NCBI GenBank assembly: GCA_027008645.1
Contig: JALVEE010000088.1
Location: forward strand, 1 to 37,994
Direction: 5' to 3'
Length of the DNA: 37,994 nt
DNA from: Saprospiraceae bacterium
Lineage (GTDB): Bacteria; Bacteroidota; Bacteroidia; Chitinophagales; Saprospiraceae
Each line of letters starts with the position of its first letter. The first letter of the stretch is position 1. Shown here one piece after another: positions 17,502 through 26,292 of the stretch. The position numbers and the translations under genes were made by a program. The notes beneath the pieces are model-generated. The model ran no database searches. It was not told the origin of the DNA and saw nothing but the letters and a program-made list of their open reading frames with translations.

Positions 17502-18137
17502 ATGGAAACTATAAAAATAAATGCAGAATTAAGAGATTCTAATGGTACAAGTGGTGCTAAAAAAGTTAGACAAAATAATTTGATTCCGTGTGTTATGTAC
17601 GGAGGGGATGATCAATATAAATTTACAGTTAAGCCCTTGGATGTTCGTGGTTTGGTTTATACTCATGAGTTTAAAACCGTTGAATTGAACCTTGGTGATA
17701 AAGTTACAAAAGCTATATTGAAAGAAGTGCAATTTCATCCTGTAACAGACAATATTTTGCACATGGACTTTCAAGAATTGGTTCCTGACAGAAAAGTAAA
17801 AGTTTCTGTACCGGTTAGTTTTACCGGTGTAGCTCCGGGAGTAAAAGCGGGAGGAACAAAAGTTGCTCTGCTTAGAAAGATTAGTATTAAAGCTACACCT
17901 GATAAGTTGGTAGATACTATTGTTGGAGATATTTCAAATCTTGAATTAGGATCTTCATTAGCAGTTAAGGAATTGATAATTCCCGAAGGCATTGAAGTAT
18001 TGGAAAATGAAAATACTCCGGTTTTATTTATTGAAACTCCAAGATCTCTTAAGAGTATGGAAAGTGCTGCTGATTTGCTTGAAGAGGGAGGAGAAGAAGC
18101 TGAAGGAGCTGAATCTGCTGAAGCACCTGCAGAATAG
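17502..18137 (+). CDS. rplY: 50S ribosomal protein L25/general stress protein Ctc
   Basis: A 211-residue protein of the long TL5/CTC form of L25, which binds 5S rRNA in the large ribosomal subunit. The N-terminal half is the 5S-binding domain (start METIKINAELRDSNGTSGAK, then NLIPCVMYGG and HPVTDNILHMDFQEL). The second half is the beta-rich TL5 C-terminal domain (VPVSFTGVAPGVKAGG, VDTIVGDISNLELGSSL). The last 25 residues are an acidic Glu/Ala tail, common in Bacteroidota. It has its own promoter and a strong terminator. pth, the frequent downstream neighbour of rplY, is not present here. Confidence 0.95.
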   Translation: METIKINAELRDSNGTSGAKKVRQNNLIPCVMYGGDDQYKFTVKPLDVRGLVYTHEFKTVELNLGDKVTKAILKEVQFHPVTDNILHMDFQELVPDRKVKVSVPVSFTGVAPGVKAGGTKVALLRKISIKATPDKLVDTIVGDISNLELGSSLAVKELIIPEGIEVLENENTPVLFIETPRSLKSMESAADLLEEGGEEAEGAESAEAPAE

Positions 18138-18161
18138 AGTTTATAAAAATAAAAAATATTT

Positions 18162-18192
18162 AAGACCGCCTCGATTGAAGCGGTCTTTTTTT
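18162..18192 (+). terminator. rplY intrinsic terminator
   Basis: A perfect 8-base stem AAGACCGC (18162-18169) / GCGGTCTT (18180-18187) with a 10-base loop, followed by a run of T. It lies 25 bases after the rplY stop. The stem and loop edges closely match the terminator of the tRNA-Phe gene at 26796-26829. Confidence 0.88.
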
Positions 18193-18328
18193 GTTTCGTT
18201 ATTTTGTGCATCTACAAATCGAGCCGAAAAGTTGTGGCTTAGCATTATTCTCCTGTTTTCTGCACTACCGCCCCCTCTGGCATCCTGCGAAAACCTTGCT
18301 CTCCCCCTTAATAATTTTTCATTTTGAT

Positions 18329-18369
18329 AAAAAAAAGAGCCTGACCCATATTGATCAAGCTCTTTTTTT
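18329..18369 (-). terminator. citrate synthase gene terminator
   Basis: An inverted repeat AAAAAAAGAGC (18330-18340) / GCTCTTTTTTT (18359-18369) lies 20 bases beyond the gltA stop on the minus strand. On that strand it gives a GC-containing stem and a run of T. The A and T runs on both sides make it usable in both directions. Between it and the rplY terminator (about 18193-18328) I see no gene. Confidence 0.8.
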
Positions 18370-18389
18370 ATTTATTACATTCCATACAA

Positions 18390-19697
18390 TCAATGGAATC
18401 TGATAAATTCTTTTACCCATTCTGATGTAACGGATTTTGGTCTTTCCAATGGAAGGCCTAAAGCTCTAGACCAAATCGAAGCAGCCAATACTCCCAAGGC
18501 TCTTGATACACCAAATAATACTGTGTAATACTCATATTCTTTAAATCCATAATGAACCAATAGTGCACCTGAATGTGCGTCAACATTTGGCCAAGGATTT
18601 TTTACTTTGCCAAGACCTTGAAGAATTGGTGGTACTTGTTCGAATAATTGCCAAATAATATTAACAAGTTTTGAATTTTTGATATTTCTTTCAGCAAATC
18701 TCTTTTGAGCAATAAATCGAGGGTCAGGTCTTCTCAAAACAGCATGACCATAGCCGGGAATCACTCTACCGGAGTTCAAAGTATCTTGTATATACTTTTT
18801 GACCTGTTCATCAGTTGGTTCATCTGTACCCAATGTTTCAATCATTTCAAATACCCATTTGATAACCTCTTGGTTTGCCAATCCGTGCAATGGCCCTGCT
18901 AAAGCATTTATTCCTGCCGACAATGAGAAATAAGCATCACTCAAAGTTGAATTAACCAAGTGAGTTGTGTGAGCTGAAGCATTTCCTCCCTCATGGTCGG
19001 AGTGAATAGTCAAGTATATTCTCATGAGTTCCATAAATCCTTTGGAGTCATTTCCAAGCATATGGGCAAAATTAGCACCCCAATCTAAATTTGGATCAGG
19101 ATCAATTTGTTTGCCATTATTGTATTTTCTATTGTAGATGTATGCTGCCAATAAAGGCAATGTAGCAATTAGGTTCATCGTGTCCTCATATGTAGGATCC
19201 CAATAATCATATTTGGACATTCCCTCAGCATATTTTTTCTTAAATACGCCATCATTTCCCATGGACAAAATACCCATACTAAACATAGTCATAGGATGTG
19301 TCTCTTTAGGCATAGCGTCTATTACATCTTTTGTGTGTTGGGGTAGATTGGCTCTTTTTTGCCATTGCTTGGTCAACCATGATACATCTTCATGCTCCGG
19401 CATTTCTCCTGTTAGAAGTAGCCAAAATAAACCCTCAGGGAGTGGCTCATCACCATCTTTTGCTGTAGGCAGTTTCTCTCTAAGTTCAGGAATAGAAAAG
19501 CCTCTGAACCTGATTCCTTCAATTGGGTCAAGTGCAGATGTCTCATAAGTCATTGACTTAAGACCACGCATTCCTCCATACAATTGTCTAATCGCTACCT
19601 GGTCAACTACCTTGTCACCGTTTTCCTTAAGGAGAGCTTTTACCTCTTTTCCAAGTGCTGTTGCTTTTTCTTTAAAAATAAGCTTTAATTTATCCAT
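18390..19697 (-). CDS. gltA: Citrate synthase (eukaryotic-type, Si)
   Basis: A 435-residue citrate synthase that condenses acetyl-CoA and oxaloacetate at the entry of the TCA cycle. The catalytic triad is visible: His271 in GPLHGLANQ, His318 in GYGHAVLR and Asp373 in NVDAHSGALLVHYG. These positions nearly equal those of the pig mitochondrial enzyme (274, 320, 375), and the N-terminal part (YGGMRGLKSMTYETSALDP, EGIRFRGFSIPE) is also of the mitochondrial kind, unlike the E. coli hexameric type. This form is usual in several Bacteroidota groups. The gene has its own promoter element (TAAATTTG, minus strand) and terminator, and is convergent with rplY. Confidence 0.96.
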   Translation of the reverse strand: MDKLKLIFKEKATALGKEVKALLKENGDKVVDQVAIRQLYGGMRGLKSMTYETSALDPIEGIRFRGFSIPELREKLPTAKDGDEPLPEGLFWLLLTGEMPEHEDVSWLTKQWQKRANLPQHTKDVIDAMPKETHPMTMFSMGILSMGNDGVFKKKYAEGMSKYDYWDPTYEDTMNLIATLPLLAAYIYNRKYNNGKQIDPDPNLDWGANFAHMLGNDSKGFMELMRIYLTIHSDHEGGNASAHTTHLVNSTLSDAYFSLSAGINALAGPLHGLANQEVIKWVFEMIETLGTDEPTDEQVKKYIQDTLNSGRVIPGYGHAVLRRPDPRFIAQKRFAERNIKNSKLVNIIWQLFEQVPPILQGLGKVKNPWPNVDAHSGALLVHYGFKEYEYYTVLFGVSRALGVLAASIWSRALGLPLERPKSVTSEWVKEFIRFH

Positions 19698-19757
19698 AAT
19701 GATATATTTATTTTGAATTTTAATTGAAATTATTATATTCTTCTTTCAAATACGGTA

Positions 19758-19765
19758 CAAATTTA
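19758..19765 (-). promoter_or_regulatory. Candidate gltA promoter, -7 element TAAATTTG
   Basis: On the minus strand the octamer is TAAATTTG, 60 bases upstream of the citrate synthase start. It is identical to the -7 box proposed for gcvP. No matching -33 element was seen in the AT-rich sequence beyond it. Confidence 0.5.
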
Positions 19766-19950
19766 ATAATTTTTCTTTTATAAATTTAACTTAAAGTAAA
19801 ATCATAGTATTATTTATATTCTTTATTATTTAGTATTATTCTAAATTTATATGCGGGTTAAATATTTTACCCTCTAATATTGTAAGATATTATCATAAAA
19901 ACTATGTCAGTATTAGCAATTGTCGGATATTTGGGCTTTCAATTAATCAT

Positions 19951-21186
19951 ATGATAAATTTCGAACGACATACTTTGGATAATGGAATGGTTTTATTGAT
20001 GAACATCGACAAAACCACTCCTTTGGTTGCTTTCAATATTATGTATAATGTGGGCTCAAAAAATGAAGATGAGTCCAAAACCGGTCTGGCACATCTTTTT
20101 GAACATTTGATGTTTTCCGGGACGAAACTTGTACCTGATTTTGATAGCCGTACACAAATAGTAGGAGGCGAGAATAACGCTTTTACCAATGCGGATATTA
20201 CCAGTTTCTACATCACTTTACCTGCGCAGAATATCGAAACGGCTTTTTGGCTTGAATCGGATAGAATGGTCAATTTGGTGTTGAGTAAGGAAAAATTTGA
20301 AAATGAAAAGAGGGTAGTAATCGAAGAATTCAAGGAAACTTCAATCAATGTACCTTATGGCGATATGTGGCATCATATGGCTGATTTGAGTTATACAAAA
20401 CATCCATATAAATGGCCTACAATTGGGAAAAAAATAGATCACATTCAGAACTTTACCCTTGATGATATTTTTAATTATTACAATGACTATTATCACCCAA
20501 AAAATGCAATTATTTCTATTAGTGGAAATTTTGATAAAGAAAATGCAATCAATTTGGCTGAAAAATGGTTTGGGAGAATCTCTAAAAAAGGTAAATCTGA
20601 TTTTTTATTTCCAAAAGAACCTAAGCAATTAGAATCAAAAACTACAATTATCAGGGATAATGTGCCGGCAAATGCCATTTATATGGCTTTTCATATGAGT
20701 GGGAGGGGTGATGAGAATTATTATACTCAGGATTTGATTTCAGATATTTTAGGTCGTGGTCGCTCTTCAAGATTATATCATAATTTGGTTAAAGAGCAGG
20801 AGATATTTACGGATTTGTACGCCTATGTCACAGGAAATATTGATCCGGGATTATTGATTATCGGAGGTAGTTTCTCTGATAAAACAGATCAAAAACTGGC
20901 AGTTGAGAGTATTCATAAGGAATTGGACTCAATGAAATCAGTATTGGTAGATAAATATGAGTTGAGAAAGCAAATCAATAAAATTGAAAATCAAATGGCA
21001 TTTTCTGAAATTGGCATTTTGAATAAAGCTATCAATTTGGCGCAGTATGAATTATTGGGAGATCCCAATCTCATCAATAAGCAAGAAGAACTGTATGAAG
21101 AAGTGACTCCGGAAGATATTTTAAGGGAGTCAAATGAGATTTTGCAAGAAAACAATTGTTCGAAAGTTTTATATCTAAAGGATTAG
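19951..21186 (+). CDS. M16-family zinc peptidase (intact HxxEH)
   Basis: A 411-residue M16B-type metallopeptidase. The inverted zinc motif is complete: His48-Leu-Phe-Glu51-His52 in GLAHLFEHLMFSGTK, with a third ligand in the KRVVIEEFKE segment (Glu123 or Glu124). The C-terminal half has the second M16 domain with GRSSRLYHNLVKEQEIFTDLYAY. There is no obvious signal peptide, so it is probably cytoplasmic or exported by an unseen route. M16B enzymes usually work with a second, inactive subunit; a catalytically dead M16 homologue is encoded 6.7 kb downstream (27853-29130). The gene is followed 7 bases later by a GT39-type membrane protein, probably in the same transcript. Confidence 0.9.
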   Translation: MINFERHTLDNGMVLLMNIDKTTPLVAFNIMYNVGSKNEDESKTGLAHLFEHLMFSGTKLVPDFDSRTQIVGGENNAFTNADITSFYITLPAQNIETAFWLESDRMVNLVLSKEKFENEKRVVIEEFKETSINVPYGDMWHHMADLSYTKHPYKWPTIGKKIDHIQNFTLDDIFNYYNDYYHPKNAIISISGNFDKENAINLAEKWFGRISKKGKSDFLFPKEPKQLESKTTIIRDNVPANAIYMAFHMSGRGDENYYTQDLISDILGRGRSSRLYHNLVKEQEIFTDLYAYVTGNIDPGLLIIGGSFSDKTDQKLAVESIHKELDSMKSVLVDKYELRKQINKIENQMAFSEIGILNKAINLAQYELLGDPNLINKQEELYEEVTPEDILRESNEILQENNCSKVLYLKD

Positions 21187-21193
21187 TTGATTT

Positions 21194-22807
21194 ATGTCAT
21201 TAAGTAAGATAATAAATAGTATTCCGGTTAAGTATTTTTATATATTAGCCATACTTTTGATTTTTCCTGCTTTATTGATAAATCTTGGTTTACTAACCTT
21301 TAATGAAGATGAAGCCATTCGTTCTTTGGTGGCATTGGAAATGAAATATTCCGGGAATCTTATCGTACCAACATTAAATGGTACATACTATTATTTCAAA
21401 CCGCCCTTATATAATTGGATAATCCTCTTGTTTTACAATATATTCGATGATGTGACACCTTGGACTGCGAGGTTCGCAACAATAGTCAATTTATTGGCTT
21501 TCACATTCACAATCTATTTGGTAAACAAAAAGTATTTGGATAAACATAAAGCTATAATAATCGCTTTGGTATCTATCACTTGCGGTAGGATTATCTTTTG
21601 GGATTCGATGTTGGCATATATCGATATCTCATATTCCTGGGTTACTTATGTGGAGATAATGTCGATATTTATTTTTTATAAACAAAAGAAATATTGGCAA
21701 TTGTTTTTAGTGAGCTATTTACTTATGTCCATCGGTTTTTTGATGAAAGGATATACATCGATAGCGTTTCAAGGACTGAGTTTGGTCGCATTTTTTATTT
21801 GGAAAAAAGATTTTAAAAGATTATTTTCTATACCTAATTTTGTGGGATTAGGTCTGTTTGGATTGATAGTGGGAGGATATTATTTCGCTTATAGTCAGTA
21901 CAATAGTATCGAAAATACTTTTACTCCACTATTGGATCAGTCGGTACGTAGAACTGCAATACACAAAACGATTGATATTTGGCAAACAGTCTGGCATTTG
22001 TTTACTTACCCATTTGACAATGTTTATCACTTTTTGCCTTGGTCTTTGATGATAATATTGGTCTTCAGCAAGAGAAGTGTAAAAGCTATTTTTAAAAATG
22101 ATTTTGTGGCGTTTAATGCCATAATGTTTTTAGCAAATATCACAGTGTATTGGGTTTCTGTAGAGGTATATCCACGATATATCTTGATGCTTGCACCAAT
22201 GATTTTCACTGTTTACATTTATATTTACGATGTTCATTTTGCAGAAAATAGTCGTTTGGTCAAGATATTGCATATCCTCTTTTTGATATTATTTGTGGCT
22301 ATTTTTGCGGTAAGTTTTTTGCCTTATATTGAAGAAAGGGCTTGGTTGAATGAGAACTATATTCAGAAGACTATATTTTTAAATATTTCAATACTTTTAT
22401 TGACTATAATATATTATTTCAGAAAAAACAATAAATTAATCATCATGGTTTTGTTGATATTGGTAGTAAGGATAGGCTATGATTGGTTTATGATTCCGGG
22501 TAGGAGGAGAGATGATCCCGGATATGACAAGGCGGCGATAAATATTGGAAATAAATATAAAAATGAAGCAATATATATCTATAAAAATTCCAAAATAGAT
22601 TATACTGCTTCGTATTATATCGCCAGGCAAAGAGGTAAAATCACCAGGAGAAAGTTTAAAGATTTTTCACCTCAGGAATACTATCTAATCGACACCTCTC
22701 ACTGTCTGCTCGACACTATACAATTCAGAATTGTAGAGGAATTTATTGAGCGGGAATCCGACCGTACTCTTTTTGTGATAAAACCCCATAAAGCCATTAA
22801 TAATTAA
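21194..22807 (+). CDS. GT39/ArnT-like membrane glycosyltransferase
   Basis: A 537-residue integral membrane protein with about 11 hydrophobic helices. The first periplasmic loop carries FNEDEAIRSLVALEM (Asp39, Glu40) and the later YYYFKPPLYNW (Lys69-Pro-Pro), the pattern of the PMT/ArnT family, which transfers sugars from polyprenyl phosphate donors to proteins or lipid A. A C-terminal soluble part of about 100 residues follows the last helix. The acceptor cannot be predicted. It lies directly behind an M16 peptidase. The stop codon overlaps the stop of the convergent slyD gene by two bases, with no terminator in between. Confidence 0.82.
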   Translation: MSLSKIINSIPVKYFYILAILLIFPALLINLGLLTFNEDEAIRSLVALEMKYSGNLIVPTLNGTYYYFKPPLYNWIILLFYNIFDDVTPWTARFATIVNLLAFTFTIYLVNKKYLDKHKAIIIALVSITCGRIIFWDSMLAYIDISYSWVTYVEIMSIFIFYKQKKYWQLFLVSYLLMSIGFLMKGYTSIAFQGLSLVAFFIWKKDFKRLFSIPNFVGLGLFGLIVGGYYFAYSQYNSIENTFTPLLDQSVRRTAIHKTIDIWQTVWHLFTYPFDNVYHFLPWSLMIILVFSKRSVKAIFKNDFVAFNAIMFLANITVYWVSVEVYPRYILMLAPMIFTVYIYIYDVHFAENSRLVKILHILFLILFVAIFAVSFLPYIEERAWLNENYIQKTIFLNISILLLTIIYYFRKNNKLIIMVLLILVVRIGYDWFMIPGRRRDDPGYDKAAINIGNKYKNEAIYIYKNSKIDYTASYYIARQRGKITRRKFKDFSPQEYYLIDTSHCLLDTIQFRIVEEFIERESDRTLFVIKPHKAINN

Positions 22808-23310
22808 TGGTGATGATGTCCACCACTATGAACGTGTCCGTGATCCAGTTCTTCTTGAGTAGCATCTCTAATATCCAAAATTTCTCCTTTGAAATATAGG
22901 TCTTTGTCAGCCATTGGGTGATTGAAATCCATTACAACCACATCGTCTTTTACTTCAACTACTTTAGCATTTAAGTGACGCCCATGTTGATCTTGCATGG
23001 TCAATACATTTCCTATTGTCAGCATTCCATCTTCAACTTTTCCATCTACTTCAAATGTTGATTTAGGCAATTCAATGATATTTTCAGGATTTGAAAGTCC
23101 ATACCCGTGAGCTGCATCAATTTTAAATTGGAAAGTATCACCTTTCTTTAATCCTTCAAGATTTTCTTCAAATTTTGGAATCATCATTCCCAAACCGTAG
23201 ATAAATTCCAAAGGTTGGTTTTCTTGTGTTTTTTCGGTCAATTCACTTTCGAAACCGTCGGTTCTGAGTTCATAACTCAGGGAAACGACCTTGTTTTTTT
23301 CAATTTTCAT
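22804..23310 (-). CDS. slyD: FKBP-type peptidyl-prolyl isomerase, SlyD-like
   Basis: A 168-residue SlyD-type protein: an FKBP prolyl isomerase domain with an inserted chaperone flap (about residues 65-120), then a histidine-rich tail ending HGHVHSGGHHHH that should bind nickel or other metals. The start ATG at 23310 gives MKIEKNKVVSLSYEL. An in-frame TTG 24 bases further upstream overlaps the promoter box CAAAGGTA (23332-23339, TACCTTTG on the coding strand), so a transcript would begin inside or after that TTG; ATG is therefore preferred. The protein assists folding in the cytoplasm and may deliver metal to metalloenzymes. Confidence 0.92.
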   Translation of the reverse strand: MKIEKNKVVSLSYELRTDGFESELTEKTQENQPLEFIYGLGMMIPKFEENLEGLKKGDTFQFKIDAAHGYGLSNPENIIELPKSTFEVDGKVEDGMLTIGNVLTMQDQHGRHLNAKVVEVKDDVVVMDFNHPMADKDLYFKGEILDIRDATQEELDHGHVHSGGHHHH

Positions 23311-23331
23311 TGTAAGTTTTTTATTGAGCCA

Positions 23332-23339
23332 CAAAGGTA
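23332..23339 (-). promoter_or_regulatory. slyD promoter, -7 element TACCTTTG
   Basis: Minus-strand TACCTTTG lies 21 bases upstream of the slyD ATG. Transcription should begin just downstream, giving a leader of roughly 15 bases. It decides the start codon choice for slyD. The octamer is the same as at rplY and korA. Confidence 0.6.
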
Positions 23340-23393
23340 TATATTTATATCAAATATACTCTAAAATGACGCATATATTCAATTTTATTTTTT

Positions 23394-23820
23394 CTATGCA
23401 ATTAACTTGTCATTCAAATACTGTTTTTCAAATTCTATTAGTCCTTTTTTGTTAATGTATTTTTTCAGTTACCAATATATCATTAATAGACTATTTTTAA
23501 ATTACCCTTAAGTCCAATAGAAGATGTGCTTTCATTGATTTTTCGTTTTTCTCCTTTTAATTATAAGTCTGAATTTTGATAATTTTCAATTTCAGTCAAA
23601 GAGCAGTTTGAATGTACACCATCCTTAATCAATTCATGAGACCATTTTCCATTTTTTTATAGGAATATTCTTTCAAAACATGGTGTTTATTGAATTTCTT
23701 TTTTATATGTACAGTCAATTTATTTGCCAAATAGGTTTTAATTTCTTCAGTCAGTTTTCTGTCGTTATATTTTGTTTTTGAATATGTTCCGGTCTTTTTA
23801 TCGTTTATGTCAAAATATTC
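23394..23820 (-). pseudogene. Frame-broken coding remnant downstream of the oxidoreductase genes
   Basis: No intact ORF lies in this roughly 400-base stretch, but three minus-strand pieces in different frames read like protein. The first, starting in the last codons of korB in another frame, includes FDINDKKTGTYSKTKYNDRK and runs about 60 codons to MENGLMN and a stop. The second reads HELIKDGVHSNCSLTEIENY. The third reads YINKKGLIEFEKQYLNDKLI then stop. Their composition resembles YwqK/MORN-like repeat proteins, but I cannot name the family. The pieces suggest a gene decayed by frameshifts and stops. It may also be chance in AT-rich DNA. Confidence 0.3.
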
Positions 23821-25061
23821 AATCCTGCTTCAATTGCTTCTAATAGTACTTTGGAGTATTTATGTGAGCTAACTGATTTTTTCAGAGCCTCAATATCCAT
23901 CATTCCCGTGTCTTTTATCCAATAGGATAGTGCTGCTAATGCAGCTCCTCTTTTACCTGCTGCTCTGTTAAAGTCTCCGTAAACAACCTTGTTTTTCAAA
24001 CTTTCGGTTTCTTCATTTTTCAAACTGTTATCCAAAATTATTGTACTGTTTTCTTGGATATTTCCTTTGATTTTATTCCAACCGTCATCTGATACGACAA
24101 TTACAGCATCGGGTGTTTCAAGACCTGTATATTTGACGGGAGTAGTCGAAAGAATCACCTCAGCAATCGAAAACCCTGTTCCTACTGTTACGGGATATTC
24201 GCCTTTCATCGTGCTGTGAAGTCCTGAAAACATTCCTGTAGTTGCTAATAATTTAGCTGCCGACTGCACACCGCCACCTGCAGATCCTGCCAGCACTAAG
24301 CCGACTCTTTTTTCTATCTTTGAATCAAATTCTTTTTCTATGATTTGCAAATTATCCAATAGTGATTTTCTTTCTTTATGGTGTGCTCTTACGGGGATTC
24401 TTTCATTTCTATATACCTCAGCTTCTTCAAATACTTCTTGAAGTTCGTCGAGTTTTTTAAATGCATAAGAAGTACAAAGGCTGGAGAATTCCACAATTGA
24501 GAATCCATTTACTTCGATTGCGTCCTTTAATACTTCCGTATATGTTTTAATCGAAGTTGCTCTGGCACTAAAGGCAGCCCCCGAAGCATGAGCCAATTTG
24601 ACAATATCAAAAGGAGGAACATCTACTTCAAAATGTCTTTGTTCTTTAAATTTTTGAGTGGAAAGACCACTTATTTGACCCCCGGTCATACCATAGAGAA
24701 GATTGTTCATTACAACAAGAGTTATATCAATATTTCTTCTTGCCGCTTCCAATACATGTTGAAGACCGATTGTAACTCCACCGTCACCTTGTATGACTAT
24801 GACTTTTTTATTGGGATTATCCAGTCCTAATGAAACACCAACACCCAATGCAGGAGCCCTTCCGTGTAATCCATGTATTGAATGAGTGTCAAATAATGGA
24901 TCAACTAATCCACTACAACCGATATCACTTACAATGACAGTATCGTGATTTGTATATCCCAACTGTTCCATTGCTTTGGCTATACTTCTTACTATAATAC
25001 CGTGTCCACACCCTTGGCAGAAAGGCATTTTGACCTTATTTAAAATTTTATTCTTTGTCAT
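23805..25061 (-). CDS. 2-oxoacid:ferredoxin oxidoreductase, fused beta (TPP) and gamma subunit
   Basis: A 418-residue protein in two parts. Residues 1-245 form the TPP-binding beta subunit: CQGCGHG at 15-21, GLHGRAPALGVG, and the TPP motif GDGG (92-95) to NN (119-120) followed by YGMTGGQ (123-129). Residues about 252-410 form a gamma domain (VGLVLAGSAGGGVQSAAKLL, MKGEYPVTVG). Such enzymes oxidatively decarboxylate a 2-oxoacid to its acyl-CoA and reduce ferredoxin. In many organisms gamma is separate or joined to alpha, so the beta-gamma fusion is less usual. Its ATG overlaps the stop of the alpha gene by one base (TAATG), indicating coupling. Substrate is not certain; 2-oxoglutarate or branched-chain oxoacids are most likely. 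No separate ferredoxin-like delta subunit is seen. Confidence 0.88.
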   Translation of the reverse strand: MTKNKILNKVKMPFCQGCGHGIIVRSIAKAMEQLGYTNHDTVIVSDIGCSGLVDPLFDTHSIHGLHGRAPALGVGVSLGLDNPNKKVIVIQGDGGVTIGLQHVLEAARRNIDITLVVMNNLLYGMTGGQISGLSTQKFKEQRHFEVDVPPFDIVKLAHASGAAFSARATSIKTYTEVLKDAIEVNGFSIVEFSSLCTSYAFKKLDELQEVFEEAEVYRNERIPVRAHHKERKSLLDNLQIIEKEFDSKIEKRVGLVLAGSAGGGVQSAAKLLATTGMFSGLHSTMKGEYPVTVGTGFSIAEVILSTTPVKYTGLETPDAVIVVSDDGWNKIKGNIQENSTIILDNSLKNEETESLKNKVVYGDFNRAAGKRGAALAALSYWIKDTGMMDIEALKKSVSSHKYSKVLLEAIEAGLNILT

Positions 25062-26176
25062 TATTTTACCGCTTTAACTATTTCAGAAGGACTAATCAAA
25101 CTACCGATTTTATTTACTGCAATAACCTTAGCAGGAGCATTTTTACCGTAAATAATTTCTTTGTAGATACCTCCGATATTTTCTTCAACAAAAATCACAC
25201 TATTAAATCTATCCATTATTTCCATTACTTTTGGCGGAACCGGAATCATTGTTTTTACAATCAAAAGCGCAACTTTCTCACCTGAATCTCTAAGTTCAGC
25301 TACGGCATCTCTGGCTGCATCTGCCGATATGCCATAAGTAACAATCAATTTGTCCGCTCCATCTTGGTTATCAAAATCATAAAAAGCAATCTCGTCAATT
25401 CTTTTTTCAAATTTTTCCTTTAGTCTTTTGGTATTAGCCATTGACTCCGGATCATTTTTCTTTATCAATCCTGCGTCATTATGTGTAGAAGCATTTATCC
25501 TTACTTGATATTTATCATCACCCAATGGAATGTAAGGGGGAACCATTTCTTTTCCGGTTTTATACGGTTTGTAAGGCTCTTCTACCTTTGTTGAAAATTT
25601 TTCTACCGGCTTTATTTCTTTCAATTTATTAAGATCGAAACTTTTATTTGTCATTACCAGTTCCTTGGAAGTAAGTAATATGACAGGAGTTCTGAATTTA
25701 ATCGCTGTTTTAATTGCTTCGTAAGTCATGGTCCAAGAGTCTTCAAAATCAGAATGGCTAAAAACAGGAATCGGATAATGACCGGAAATAGCACCATAAG
25801 TAAACATCAAATCTCCTTGGGCTCCTGTAGTTGCAGAGCCGGTGCTGGGACCAAGTCTTTGAGTCAGTATCAAAAGCATTGGTAATTCCATCGCATAAGC
25901 CATGTTCAATCCCTCTGTCATAAGAGCAAGACCGGGAAAAGCTGTGGCAGAAACAGGAAATTTTCCCGCTGCGGAATACCCTGCCATCCATTGCATCACG
26001 GTAATCTCATCAGGACCTGCTAAGAATGAGGGGAATCTCTGAGTTCCATATTGATAGAATCTATTGGAAGGAGTGATAGGATAACCTATAAATACATCAG
26101 CCCCTGCTTTTACACAAGCCTCAGTTATCAACATTGAAGCATCTGTAAACACCATTTGTTTATTATTCTTTTCCAA
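25061..26176 (-). CDS. 2-oxoacid:ferredoxin oxidoreductase, alpha subunit (KorA/VorB-like)
   Basis: A 371-residue alpha subunit with the hallmark YPITPS at residues 32-37, then GPDEITVMQWMAGYSAAGKF and LGPSTGSATTGAQGDL, and a C-terminal transketolase-like domain (VTYGISADAARDAVAELR). The form with YPITPS and without a fused gamma domain is the KorA/VorB group. With the fused partner at 23805-25061 it makes a two-gene, CoA-acylating 2-oxoacid oxidoreductase in the cytoplasm. A TACCTTTG promoter box lies 40 bases upstream. Citrate synthase is encoded 6 kb away, so a role in the TCA cycle (2-oxoglutarate to succinyl-CoA) is plausible but not shown. Confidence 0.9.
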   Translation of the reverse strand: MEKNNKQMVFTDASMLITEACVKAGADVFIGYPITPSNRFYQYGTQRFPSFLAGPDEITVMQWMAGYSAAGKFPVSATAFPGLALMTEGLNMAYAMELPMLLILTQRLGPSTGSATTGAQGDLMFTYGAISGHYPIPVFSHSDFEDSWTMTYEAIKTAIKFRTPVILLTSKELVMTNKSFDLNKLKEIKPVEKFSTKVEEPYKPYKTGKEMVPPYIPLGDDKYQVRINASTHNDAGLIKKNDPESMANTKRLKEKFEKRIDEIAFYDFDNQDGADKLIVTYGISADAARDAVAELRDSGEKVALLIVKTMIPVPPKVMEIMDRFNSVIFVEENIGGIYKEIIYGKNAPAKVIAVNKIGSLISPSEIVKAVK

Positions 26177-26215
26177 TTTTAATTTGTTTTTTTATTAATT
26201 AGCAAAACATTGCAA

Positions 26216-26223
26216 CAAAGGTA
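26216..26223 (-). promoter_or_regulatory. Promoter of the 2-oxoacid oxidoreductase operon, -7 element TACCTTTG
   Basis: Minus-strand TACCTTTG, 40 bases upstream of the alpha-subunit ATG, fits the Bacteroidota -7 consensus. No -33 TTG at the expected spacing was seen. Confidence 0.55.
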
Positions 26224-26292
26224 AACAGAATTATCCTAAAACATAAAATATAATAATGAAATAGTTCAGTTATTGATATTGTATATAAGTAG

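Noticed and set aside
23311-23334. TTG start for slyD at 23334
   Set aside because: It overlaps the -7 promoter element, so it would not be on the transcript; ATG at 23310 is used.
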